Shown here: piece after piece, positions 11,608-22,659 of the stretch
How the letters are laid out: the number at the start of each line of letters is the position of its first letter
Position numbering within the stretch: the stretch's first letter is position 1
Assembly (NCBI RefSeq): GCF_910592395.1
Contig: NC_088314.1
Coordinates: 16,775,998 to 16,839,997 of the forward strand
DNA length: 64,000 nt
Source: Lineus longissimus
Taxonomy: Eukaryota > Nemertea > Pilidiophora > Heteronemertea > Lineidae
Reading direction: 5' to 3'
The notes under the pieces: model-generated
What the model was told of the DNA's origin: nothing
The model's database searches: none
What the model saw: only the letters and a program-made list of their open reading frames with translations
Position numbers and translations under genes: made by a program

Positions 11608-11629
11608 GGGGGGGGGGGGGGGGGGGGGG
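11608..11629 (+). repeat. Run of 22 G
   Basis: An uninterrupted poly-G tract sits directly before the first fragment of the 357-bp satellite. Its exact length is likely to vary and is prone to sequencing error. It could form a G-quadruplex. Confidence 0.9.
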
Positions 11630-11630
11630 T

Positions 11631-13254
11631 AGAGTTACAGTTCACGTTCGGGCAAATTCGCTGTAGAGGGAAAATATGTTTTTGGCCGCTCTTGAAAAGT
11701 TGGAAGAGGTGACTTAGATTGTTTTGGCCGGGAGCCCTTAAAATGTTTCAGCGTGAGTTATCAAATTATCCTGATTTGCCAGAAAAATCCTATCGCATTT
11801 GCGCGTTTGCAAAAATCCGGTCTCTTTTGTTACAGTTCACGTTCGGGCAAATTCGCTATTCTATCGGCAGTCCACAATACCTGCCAAGTTCAAGAGGAAT
11901 GTTGCATTTCGTATTTTCGCGATAGTCGACCTGTCCCCAATTGAGAGACGCGCACGTACATATTCAGCAGTGACGAAGTCCTTATGTAGAGTCTTAGAAG
12001 TCCGCAATTTAGGCATATTGTAGAGGGAAAATATGTTTTTGGCCGCTCTTGAAAAGTTGGAAGAGGTGACTTAGATTGTTTTGGCCGGGAGCCCTTAAAA
12101 TGTTTCAGCGTGAGTTATCAAATTATCCTGATTTGCCAGAAAATCCTATCGCATTTGCGCGTTTGCAAAAATCCGGTCTCTTTTGTTACAATTCACGTTC
12201 GGGCAAATTCGCTATTCTATCGGCAGTCCACAATACCTGCCCAGTTCAAGAGGAATGTTACATTTCGTAGTTTCGCGATAGTCGACCTGTCCCCAATTGA
12301 GAGACGCGCACGTACATATTCAGCAGTGACGAAGTCCTTATGTAGAGTCTTAGAAGTCCGCAATTTAGGCATATTGTAGAGGGAAAATATGTTTTTGGCC
12401 GCTCTTGAAAAGTTGGAAGAGGTGACTTAGATTGTTTTGGCCGGGAGCCCTTAAAATGTTTCAGCGTGAGTTATCAAATTGTCCTGATTTGCCAGAAAAA
12501 TCCTATCGCATTTGCGCGTTTGCAAAAAATCCGGTCTCTTTTGTTACAGTTCACGTTCGGGCAAATTCGCTATTCTATCGGCAGTCCACAATACCTGCCA
12601 AGTTCAAGAGGAATGTTGCATTTCGTAGTTTCGCGATAGTCGACCTGTCCCCAATTGAGAGACGCGCACGTACATATTCAGCAGTGACGAAGTCCTTATG
12701 TAGAGTCTTAGAAGTCCGCAATTTAGGCATATTGTAGAGGGAAAATATGTTTTTGGCCGCTCTTGAAAAGTTGGAAGAGGTGACTTAGATTGTTTTGGCC
12801 GGGAGCCCTTAAAATGTTTCAGCGTGAGTTATCAAATTATCCTGATTTGCCAGAAAATCCTATCGCATTTGCGCGTTTGCAAAAATCCGGTCTCTTTTGT
12901 TACAGTTCACGTTCGGGCAAATTCGCTATTCTATCGGCAGTCCACAATACCTGCCCAGTTCAAGAGGAATGTTGCATTTCGTAGTTTCGCGATAGTCGAC
13001 CTGTCCCTAATTGAGAGACGCGCACGTACATATTCAGCAGTGACGAAGTCCTTATGTAGAGTCTTAGAAGTCCGCAATTTAGGCATATTGTAGAGGGAAA
13101 ATATGTTTTTGGCCGCTCTTGAAAAGTTGGAAGAGGTGACTTAGATTGTTTTGGCCGGGAGCCCTTAAAATGTTTCAGCGTGAGTTATCAAATTGTCCTG
13201 ATTTGCCAGAAAATCCTATCGCATTTGCGCGTTTGCAAAAATCCGGTCTCTTTT
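11631..13254 (+). repeat. Tandem satellite, 356-358 bp unit, about 4.5 copies
   Basis: Unit starts (GTAGAGGGAAAATATG) fall at 11663, 12020, 12376, 12734 and 13090. The last copy breaks off at 13254. Before the first unit, 11631-11662 is a fragment of the unit interior joined out of order. Copies are nearly identical, differing mainly by one-base indels, so the array is young. Each unit carries a 64-101 codon open frame with the same peptide, but the frame shifts from unit to unit and ends inside the unit, so I do not call it coding. Confidence 0.9.
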
Positions 13255-14004
13255 GCAATATTATTGGACCAACTTGGAGTGTGATGTAATTTCAAGGTCT
13301 CTAAGGAGCAGATTTGCAATTTAAACTCAAGAAATGCGTCAGGAGGGTGAGAAAAAGATGAATGGGAAAAGGGATTAGGTCCTGCTACTGTAGTGAACCA
13401 ATCAGCTTGCGGGTTGTACTCGAATGGAGTCTCGCCTGAAATCAATGCATGGTCTCAATAAACCAGTTCATGGGTGGTAACTTCAATTTAATGTGCACCA
13501 GTGGTTCGTCTTTTATTGTCAAAGATGTACTTAGGATGAGACAGATCCAGCCCAAAAGACCTTCTGTACGTGGTATTGAGGGTAAAACGAACATGTCATT
13601 CTCAAACATCGATTTGCGCGTTAAAGGCCTCCATGACCCCTCTTAACTTCAGACCCACCCCCACCACAAAATGATCTCCCTCAATGTACAGTACAGCAAA
13701 AATGTCATGGTTTTACAGGCAAAGCAGGTCAATTTGACTGTAAAATAATTCCTCCTTGTGAGGGCGGGGAGAAAAATTATGATAAGGTAGATATTGCCAA
13801 TTTAACTGTGACCATTAGATTCTTTTTAAAATGTTGGACTGACATCAAGAAAGACGTTTGTGAGGGCACTAACATTGGAATAACGCTAAAAGCAGTAGTT
13901 GGTTTTAGGGTTGGCCGTTAGGAGCCGCAGGCTCATGTGCGCGTGTTAGCTGCGCGCACACTAGCTGCCCTGAGACTATGTATTTTAGGTGTAAATAAAT
14001 GCAC
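13255..14004. other. Gene-poor stretch
   Basis: No gene is recognised. Short frames at 13188-13445 (minus) and 13449-13646 (plus) lack domain features. A short GC-rich hairpin (GGAGCCGCAGGCTC) lies near 13921. Confidence 0.35.
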
Positions 14005-15026
14005 GTGTATAAACGGTTTATGCCTGTTTCGCCTATTTCTGTTTCGCCTATTCCTGTTTCGCCTACAAAATTCCTGTTTCGCCTATTCCTGATTCGCCTA
14101 TTCCTGTTCCGCCTATTCCTGTTCCGCCTATTCCTTTTTCGCCTATTTCCTGTTTGGCCTATTTCCTGTTTGGCCTATTTCCTGTTTCGCCTATTCCTGT
14201 TTCGCCTACTTTCCAGTACCCCTACAATAAATCGACTCTCCCACGGGGAAACTTAGGGATGCATGTCCATTTTATGGGGAAAATGTGAGGGGACAATTGG
14301 ATGATGTTAACGATGTGATGACAATTTGACTAATCAAATGCCATCAACTTTGTTAACAAACCATGCCATGACCGTTTTGAAAGAGTCACCTTGAAAGCGG
14401 GGACAGTCTGGGACTTATTTGACCATAGGACCATAGGACCATACTGACACACAGTAAAAACTAATAGATTAAGTAAAGTAAAGCAGTCGTTTATTTTATG
14501 AAAACTGAATTCATGAGTTTTTGATAAAAATACAGAATATTGTACATTCTCATAATTATTTGATCAAAATCAGCTGTAAAACCCATGTCATAATATACAT
14601 GTAGGTACAGCACATATAAAGTCAAACAAGGTGGAAAATACATATCATGATATTATGTCAGACAAGGTAACTGATGGCATCAACGTAACTCATTATGTCC
14701 CTCTCTCCATTGACGTATTGTTCTTTGAGGCGTAACATGCGTTCGTCAATGCGTACATATGTGGCTCTCCTCGGGTTTGGTCGGTCAGTAAGGGACGGTT
14801 CATATTCCTACGTCTGTGGGGAGGTTAGCAATACATTTGAATAGGCGAAACAGGAATAGGCTAAACAGGAATTAGGCGAAACAGGAATAGGCGAAACAGG
14901 AATTAGGCGAAACAGGACTAGGCGAAACAGGAATTAGGCGGAACAGGAATTAGGCGAAACAGGAATAGGCGAAACAGGAATAGGCGGAACAGGAATAGGC
15001 GAAACAGGAATACACCGTATAAACAC
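14005..15026. mobile_element. Foldback-type element with inverted arrays of a 15-bp repeat
   Basis: The left end (about 14021-14213) is a tandem array of CCTGTTTCGCCTATT (about 13 copies). The right end (about 14843-15012) is the same repeat in reverse complement (AATAGGCGAAACAGG). Outside both arrays the sequence is also mirrored (GTGTATAAACGG at about 14005; CCGTATAAACAC at about 15015), which marks the termini. The 620-bp spacer has no open frame of note. Long terminal inverted repeats made of short tandem repeats are the hallmark of Foldback-type elements. It is non-autonomous and possibly mobilised in trans. Confidence 0.75.
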
Positions 15027-15710
15027 AGACATTTTCAACTCTTTGGGCACCATCAACAACCGAGAAAAATGTAAAAGACCGTTGGTCTTGAATTAGATCT
15101 GTGCAGAATTGGGAATATATCAGGAAATTGTCCCAGTGGATGAGGTGATTTTAGGCGTATCTTAGGCGTATTGCATTAAGTCTTATTTTGGCCCTTTTCG
15201 ACCGATCTAATTCTAAGCCTTATATCTTCTGTAATTCACACTGAACATCTTAGTTTTAGTGCATTTCATTATTTGTAATCCCCTAATACCAAAAACAGAT
15301 AAAAAAAACTATAATTCATAATTTTAGGTTTTTCGGTTAACTTTAACTGAAAATCCTTATAGACCCCAACCCTTAGTACTTGATTTATCAGTAGAATACG
15401 GCAAATATACTTTTTTTTGGTGGAAATGATCTGGAAAAATCATTTATTCATATAAAACTGGTATGTCCATCGCACGGTAATTGTTTTTTTTTAATTGACA
15501 TTTTTTGAAAATAGCCCCAAAAAGTTCCCCGCCCAATATTGAAAGGGTCCATTTGAACCCTCCAAACGTAGTCGATTTGCACCGAATGCTAAATTATGTT
15601 GAGATCTATGCCCTACCAACAAAATATGATCAAATGGAAATAATTTCAGCTGTAATTTCAGCCATTATCTAAAGAGCCCCTTCCGCTGCCTCTTTTCTGT
15701 TATATTCCTG
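15027..15710. other. AT-rich stretch without features
   Basis: Several homopolymer A and T runs are present. No open frame or repeat of note was seen on either strand. Confidence 0.4.
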
Positions 15711-16212
15711 ATGGAGACAAATCTTCAGTGTGCTGTCCCAATCAATCAACAAGATAGTCTCATAGAGATGATATTTATAGAGACAAGTATTCAGTGTGCC
15801 CTCCCAATAAGTCAACAAAATGTCGCATGGAGGTGTCACTTATGGACACATGACTGTCTTGTCTCAATCAGACAACAAGATTGTCATAAAGAGATGTCCC
15901 TTTTGGAGGCAAGTCTTCGATGTGCTGTCCCAATCAGCAAGGTGTCCTCATATAGATGTCACTTATGGAAACATAGTCTTGTCTCAATCAGAATACAAGA
16001 TGGTATCAACAAGATGTCCCTTTTGGAGGCAAGTTTTCAGTGTGCTCTCGAAGGGATGCCACTAGAGACCAGTCTTCAATGTGCTGTCACAATCAGCCAA
16101 CAAGGTGTCCTCATACATATGTCACTTATGGAGACATGTCTTGTCTTAACCAGACAACTAGATGGTCTCAAAGACATGTCCCTTTTTGAGGCAAGTCTTT
16201 AGTGTGCTGTCG
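15711..16212 (+). repeat. Degenerate minisatellite of about 65 bp, first segment
   Basis: Imperfect units contain GACAAGTCTTCAGTGTGCTGT, CCCAATCAG.CAACAAG and GGTCTCATAGAGATGTC..TTATGG. The same unit returns at 17170-17580, 18716-18930 and 20195-20240, so one original array has been split by later insertions. A 163-codon frame crosses this part but reflects the repeat and has no independent coding sign. Confidence 0.75.
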
Positions 16213-16559
16213 CAACGTACTCTCTACTATACAACAGTAGAGCATTTCACTGTTGTCGATATCGCATTAATCAGTGAACATTCTACTGTGTGTTTGCTTT
16301 TGCGCACATTCTCTGCGCAACGAAGAATACCATTGAATATTCTGGAATATTGTTGAATGACCACGTGTTTTTAATTTGTACTATATATATAGTTTTTGAC
16401 TGTAGCCGAATAGATAATCAATCAATAAATCAATTTGAATTTGAAATTTTGACTCTTTTATTTCATTTTAGCAGTTAGGATGGGCGGCTACAGGCGGTAT
16501 CATTTCCAACAACATGTCACATTAAGAGACCTTTTTCCCCTATGTGCCAGGAGTATGAG

Positions 16560-17035
16560 GGGTTGGGGCGGTTAGGTCCTCTCATTCCCAGCCGCCAGTC
16601 ACAATCTGGTAAATTTTTGTCTCAAGTATGAATTTTGGCAATGATCATGGGTCGGGGTCCTATCATTCCCAGCCACGAGTCACAATCTGGTAACTTTTTG
16701 TCTCACGTATAAAGATTGGCAGTGGACATGGGTCGGGGTCCCATCATTCCCAGCCGTAAGTCACAATCTGGTAACTTTTTGTCTCACATATAAAGTTTGG
16801 CAGTGATCAGGGGTCGGGGTCCTATCATTCACAGCCACGAGTCACAATCTGGTAACTTTTTGTCTCGCATATAAAGTTTGGCAGTGGTCATGGGTCGGGA
16901 TCCCATCATTCCCAGCCGTAAGTCACAATCAGGTAACTTTTTGTCTCACATATAAAGTTTGGCATTGATCAGGGGTCGGGGTCCTATCATTAACAGCCAC
17001 GAGTCACAATCTGGTAACTTTTTGTCTCACGTATG
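16560..17035 (+). repeat. 81-bp tandem repeat arranged as A/B dimers
   Basis: CACAATCTGGTAA recurs at about 16600, 16682, 16763, 16844, 16925 (as CACAATCAGG) and 17006, an exact 81-bp step. Units alternate between an A form (CTATCATT...CCACGAG) and a B form (CCATCATT...CCGTAAG), so the true unit is a 162-bp dimer. It lies within sequence (about 16213-17165) that interrupts the 65-bp minisatellite. Confidence 0.85.
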
Positions 17036-17169
17036 GCCCCACTCATTGTCTGTTCAAGAAGCGGATAATAGGCGGCGAAAGCATCTGGCCAACTGTAAAC
17101 TGTCTACTGTGTAAGCGGAAAATTGAGACAGTGAAGAGTTCACTGTTTTGTGCGGAGCATGCTCTGGCT

Positions 17170-17580
17170 GTCGAAGGGATGCCACTTATAGAGACAGGTC
17201 TTCAAAGTGCTGTCACAATCAGCCAACAAGGTGTCCTCATACATACATCACTTATGAAGACATGTCTTGTCTCAATCAGACAACTAGATGGTCTCTAATA
17301 CATGTCCCTTTTTGAGGCAAGTCTTCAGTGTGCTCTCGAATGGATGTCTTTTATGGAGACACGTCTTCAATGTCTTGTCACAATCAGCCAACAAGGTGTC
17401 CTCATATAGATGTCACTTATAGAGACATGTCTTGTCCAAGCAGACAACAAGATGGTCTCATAGAGATGTCCTTTATGGACGCACATCTTCAGTGTGCGTG
17501 CTGCATGCAACAGACAACAAGGTGGTCTCATTGAGATGTCACTTATGGAGACTATGGTGTGCTGTCCTGATCAGACAATG
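17170..17580 (+). repeat. 65-bp minisatellite, second segment
   Basis: It carries the same unit as 15711-16212, including CAACAAGGTGTCCTCATA and TTGTCTCAATCAGACAAC. It resumes after the 81-bp repeat block and stops where the 305-bp repeat begins. Confidence 0.7.
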
Positions 17581-17589
17581 AAATGGCCA

Positions 17590-18617
17590 GGGCCATTGTG
17601 CTCACCTCATGCTGTAGGAAAGATGGATAAAGAGCATGGTATTGTGTCATGTAGTGTTAAGTTTGATGTAGGTCCAAGCAATTACAATTTCCCCAAAATG
17701 GCCAATTTACAGTACATTCGACCTCTGTGACCTTGAAAAGTAGGTCAAATCAAAGAAGACCCGGGTGACACATTGAATGGTTGTTAGAATTAGATGTACC
17801 TATGATATAAAATTGGTGCCAATCGGGCAAGTCATTAATAGGAATAATGGCATTTTGAAGAATTTAGGATTTGGCCCCCTCCCTGGAGGCCAATCGGCAA
17901 ATCAGATCGCACCAAACTTCGGTACCTGAGATCACCTGACCAAGGGGTACATGTGTACTTAATTTGTGATCAATAGTCATTGCAGTTAAGAAACGTGCCA
18001 TAGTTACGGCCTGACGGCGAATTTACGCCATTTGACCTCTGTGACCTTGACAAGAAGGTCAAATTAAAAACCTGTGTGACATATACTGTATGGTGGTTAG
18101 ATGTACCCATGATATCAAATTGGTGGCAATCGGGCAAGAAGTTAAGGAATAATCACATTTTTAAGGTTTTTGGATTTTGCCCCCTGGTGGTCAAGTGGTG
18201 AATCATATTGGACCAAACTTCGGTCCCTGAGATCACCTGACTAAGGGGTAAATGTGTACCAAATTTGGTATCAATAGTCATTGCAGTTTAGAAACGTGCC
18301 ATCGTTACATCCTAACGGCCAATTTACACCATTTGACCTCTGTGACCTTGAAAAGGAGGTCAAATCAAAAACCCGGAGGATATATGATGCACCTTTGCCA
18401 GAAGTACCTACCATATTTTTTTCAAAATTTCCCGACTACTATTAAGGGAGATATTGCATATTTTCACTTTTAACGTTTGGCCCCCTGGTGGCCAAACCAT
18501 GAAACGAATCGGACTGAAACTTGGTCTCCAAGGTGTCATTACATAAGGGTACATGTGTACCAAGTTTCAACTCAATAGCTCTAACAGTTACGAAACGTGC
18601 CCTGCTAACGGACGACG

Positions 18618-18652
<35 letters not shown>

Positions 18653-18712
18653 ACGACGGACGCCACGGTATGGGATAAGCTCACCTCTGCTAAGAGGTGA
18701 GCTAAAAAGGGG
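17590..18712 (+). repeat. Repeat of about 305 bp with nuclear-receptor-like half-sites and a hairpin tail
   Basis: Three units are anchored by GACCTCTGTGACCTTGA at about 17719, 18033 and 18333, each followed by an AGGTCA motif and later by GGCCCCCTGG and GAAACGTGCC. The last unit ends in a (GAC)n run (about 18609-18660) and a tail with the hairpin CTCACCTCTGCTAAGAGGTGAG then CTAAAAA (about 18680-18708). Similar tails are common in dispersed repeats of lophotrochozoan genomes; that link is from general knowledge, not a search. It is non-coding and inserted in the 65-bp minisatellite. Confidence 0.7.
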
Positions 18713-18715
18713 GTC

Positions 18716-18930
18716 TCAAATGGATGTCGCTCATTGAGACATGTGTTCATGTGGTCTCAAAGGTGTGTAGGCATGTCTTCAGTGTGGTGTCCCAATCGGT
18801 CAACAATATTTTCTCATAGAGTCTAGAGAGTTCCTTATGGAGGGAAGTCTTCGGTATGCAGTCCTAATCAGACACCAAGATGTTCTCAAAGAGATATTGC
18901 TTATGGAGCCATGTCTTGGTGTGCAGTCTT
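18716..18930 (+). repeat. 65-bp minisatellite, third segment
   Basis: It contains recognisable but decayed units (GTCTTCAGTGTGGTGTCCCA, CAATCGGTCAACAA). It ends at the left edge of the large palindrome. A stub at 20195-20240 (ACAGACAACAAGGTGGTCTC) continues it on the other side. Confidence 0.6.
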
Positions 18931-18933
18931 TTA

Positions 18934-20193
18934 TGAGGCGCCATGTGGGAATTAAATTATTTGACGAAATTATTTGAAATAAGCAAATTATATCGAAATA
19001 AATGAGTGAACGAAGTCAAGATTATTTCCAAACCATAAATTTGCTTATTCCAATTGTATTCAAACCATTTACTGTTCCTATCGATATTGTTTCAAACAAT
19101 GAATTTGCTCTCTTTTGATTATATTCATCCAATCAAACAACGTAACTTTATTGTTTTCAAATAATACATTTTCTGAATATCCGTGGTTTCAAATAATCAA
19201 ACTGTCTCGAAATGATGGTTTGTTAAATAATCAAAATTAAAAAGTCATGGTTTCTCAAACCAGGAAATTGTCCATTGCATTGGATGATAAACAATCACGC
19301 ACAAAATCATTATTTCCAAACCATCACTTTAACAAACTAATTGTTTCAAATCATGAAAGTATGCACGAAATTATTTGTATACAATCTTATTGTACTCATC
19401 TAATGTTGATTATTTGCATCCCAGCAACGTTTTTTCAAACCATGAAAATGCAAACTCTGATTGTTTCCATCCAATCATTTCCAAAAGTCATTGTTTCCAT
19501 CCAAGCAAAACTACGTTCATGGTATGCGCACATGGTTTGCGCAGTAGACGGGTTTGAGTTTGAACTTAATAAAACCCGTCTACTGCGCAAACCATGTGCG
19601 CATACCATGAACGTAGTTTTGCTTGGATGGAAACAATGACTTTTGGAAATGATTGGATGGAAAAATAAGAGTTCGCGTTTTCATGGTTTGAAAAAACGTT
19701 GATGGGATGCAAATAATCAACATTAGATGAGTACAATTAGATTGTATACAAATAATTTCGTGCATACTTTCATGATTTGAAACAATTAGTTTGTTAAAGT
19801 AATAGTTTGGAAATAATGATTTTGTGCGTGATTGTTTATCATCCAATGCAATGGACAATTTCCTGGTTTGAGAAACCATGACTTTTTTAATTTTGATTAT
19901 TTAACAAACCATCATTTCGAGACAGTTTGATTATTTGTAACCACGGATATTCAGAAAATGTATTATTTGAAAACAATAAAGTTACGTTGTTTGATTGGAT
20001 GAATATAATCAAAAGAGAGCAAATTCATTGTTTGAAACAATATCGATAGGAACAGTAAATGGTTTGAATACAATTAGAATAAGCAAATTTATGGTTTGGA
20101 AATAATCTTGACTTCGTTCACTCATTTATTTCGATATAATTTGCTTATTTCAAATGATTTCGTCAAATAATTTAATTCCCACATGGCGCCTCA
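18934..20193. mobile_element. 1.26-kb near-perfect palindrome (long-TIR element)
   Basis: Two arms of about 620 bp are reverse complements with only scattered mismatches. They meet around 19564 with a loop of about 15-20 bases. Outer ends read TGAGGCGCCATGTGGGAATT and its complement. Flanking nonamers are AGTCTTTTA (18925-18933) and AAGTCTTTA (20194-20202), close to a 9-bp target duplication as made by Mutator-like elements. There is no transposase. Mirrored open frames exist on both strands but simply reflect the symmetry. The element sits inside the 65-bp minisatellite. Confidence 0.85.
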
Positions 20194-20240
20194 AAGTCTT
20201 TAACAGACAACAAGGTGGTCTCACAGAGATGTCACTGTGA

Positions 20241-21990
20241 TACAAAGAAGAGTCGTAGAAATGAACTTCAGGTGAAAAAGATAAAAGACAAGGCGATAGA
20301 TTTCAGGTCATTTCACTATTATTATCTGCTCTGCTCATTGCCCACACCAAACCCTTATTCAAGACTTTAAAAGCATTAGAAGTAACAGATTTAAACACTC
20401 AACTACAAATGAAGTTTCTAAACACATTTTTCAATAATTGCGATCCGGGTTACATCATTCATGCATCAAAACAAATGACCAAATACATCCTCACAATACT
20501 AGAAACGGGCAGAAATCAATAATCCCACGATCCCAACTTAACATTAGGAAAAAATACCATTTTTTGTCACTATCTTCAATTCCCTTTCTGCCTTTGAGTA
20601 TCAGGATAAAATTCACACTCAATTCATGACTTCAATGTATAAAAATCATTCACTGGGATTATACAGTTCTCGCTGTGTAATTCCACACTTTTACATAATG
20701 TGTTCACACTTGAACTTTCAATATTCACAACACATTTAATTTTGCCCAACATGATTATCATTTGTGCATATGTGGCTGGGGCATTTGAGATACATTATCA
20801 CGGTGGCAATTGCAGGACAAGGGCTTTTAAAATTATGTCAGTCATTACAAACAACTTGATCTGTCTACTACTCTCATATAATAAGGTCAAATAAGCTCCA
20901 AAAGGCCCAAAAACGGTTGTTGTCAGATAAAAATATTACCGGTACAAGTACTTACTGGAAATTCTTGCAGCCATTCAGTTCACTGTCACGCTGATTTCAA
21001 CTTAACTCAATGAATGTTATTGGATAAAAGGGTACATGTAATTTAAATGTAGTAGATTGTGACTGTCTTCGGACTGTCTCACGGCTGTCCCGGAATTTAT
21101 TCGGGGACAACACGGATTTGTGAAGATGTACAAGCTCGATCTTGGAGAATAAAAGCCGATTTAAGACAAGATTCTTCGTTTAACTCATATGAGAACAGTC
21201 GCAGAACCACCAGTTATCTTGGGACTTGAAGAAATGTGTAATTACCCCACAACTTGGGCATTGTCACATTTCTCAGGAAAGTAAAGTTTTTCAGATAAAT
21301 GCAAGAAAAAGCCATTATCTCTCGTCAAAGGGCTCTAGTTGAGATGAGGCACGAGCGAAGAATGTAAATGTGCTTTATGGACGCCATTTTTCAAAACTTT
21401 CCCAGATTACTCCTACAGAAGATGATTAACGAGTGTCGCGTAAATGAATACACACATGGCTTGATGACACGACACACCTCAATCTTTTATTTTAACTTTA
21501 TATTCAAAACTTAAACATTGTGTTTCTTGCCGAATGACCAATGGACAATGGTGTGCAGTCAACCTCTTGAATCCCGGTGACCGACCAGTCGGTCATTTTG
21601 AAATAACGTTTTTTCCCAACGACCGACAGGTCTGTCTCAGTGATATTTTTATTCCCTTGAGCTGGGACGCTATTTTATTGCTGGTTTTAGCGTGTTTGAT
21701 GTACAGTAGGGTCAGTAAGAGCATGCCTAGGTAGATGGTGCCTCGTTACCGGACTTGGGCGGTTGTATGCGGGCACTACACATCGTGAAATTCGGACCCA
21801 ATTTTGCAACCACGTGACCACCCTGGGATCCCGTGATTTTCAAGTTTTGGGAGTTAAGAGGTTAAACGCAGCAAACCGTTCTAGAATGATCTGGATCGAT
21901 CAAGATCACTGGTTCCGTGTAAATGGCTCTCACGTGTCTGCATAGGTTATGGTATTCCAACCACTTCAAGCACTTGGGTTGGTACCAAAA
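20241..21990. other. Gene-poor stretch
   Basis: No gene or clear repeat is seen. A short inverted pair lies near 21090 (CCCGGAATTTATTCGGGG). Short frames at 20438-20629 and 21534-21734 show no domain. Confidence 0.35.
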
Positions 21991-21994
21991 TTAT

Positions 21995-22260
21995 TAAAGG
22001 ACCATAGGCATTATTAAGGGCAATATTACCCAGCTGTCCGCTGCCCAGTCACCTCCTGTTCTACATAAGTAGTTTCCATCAACAAATTGCACAAAAAAAG
22101 GAAACATTCCAAAGACTGAATTATTGCGCTTTTCTGATGTTGACCCCATTTAGCTCTCCAAGCAGTGACCCTTTTCACGTGGAACAATGCACCAGTAAGG
22201 CGTTTCCTGGAGTTAGGACAATGCACTAGTAAGGCGTTTCCTGGAGTTAGGACCTACCCT
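21995..22260 (+). repeat. Dispersed repeat, copy B, with a 36-bp tail duplication
   Basis: It matches copy A at 9940-10175 block for block (ATTAAAGGACCATAGGCATT, CAATATTACCCAGCTGTC, CATAAGTAGTTTCCATCAAC). At its end a segment with GCACTAGTAAGGCGTTTCC is repeated in tandem (about 22184-22255). Confidence 0.6.
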
Positions 22261-22659
22261 GTGACGTATTGGTACTGATATTATGGCGGGAAAGGTATTT
22301 CGTGCCAGGACTTGTGCTACTAGAAATAATGAATAACACGTTTTTCTACTATCTAAGAGCTGAAACAAAATGGCTAAAGCATCAAACATGATTGGAGATT
22401 GGAAAAATAGTTTATAGGTGAACCAGAGGAAGAACAAAAATACTGCAATAACAAGAGCAACGCAGGGTGTGGCATATGCCTCCCTGAGCACATTGAGTTG
22501 GAGTATTAGGAAAGTGAAGTGTTTTTCAGACAACCCTGGGCAGCTGGTGTCGTAGCTGACTGGGTTTAGTTGACATCGTGAAAGAGTTATTGGTCTGTAA
22601 ATGCCCGCTGTACACGTTATCTTTTTCTACCCATATAAAAAGTTACATGGTTATTACTC

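Noticed and set aside
11719-13093. Series of 64-101 codon frames starting MFWPGALKMFQREL
   Set aside because: They repeat with each 357-bp satellite unit, change frame with one-base indels and have no domain; they are repeat shadows.
15711-16202. 163-codon frame METNLQCAVPINQQ...
   Set aside because: Produced by the 65-bp minisatellite; units drift in length and other segments of the same array are full of stops.
19247-19879. Matching frames on both strands starting MVSQTRKLSIALDD
   Set aside because: They are the same peptide read from both arms of the palindrome; no domain, explained by symmetry.
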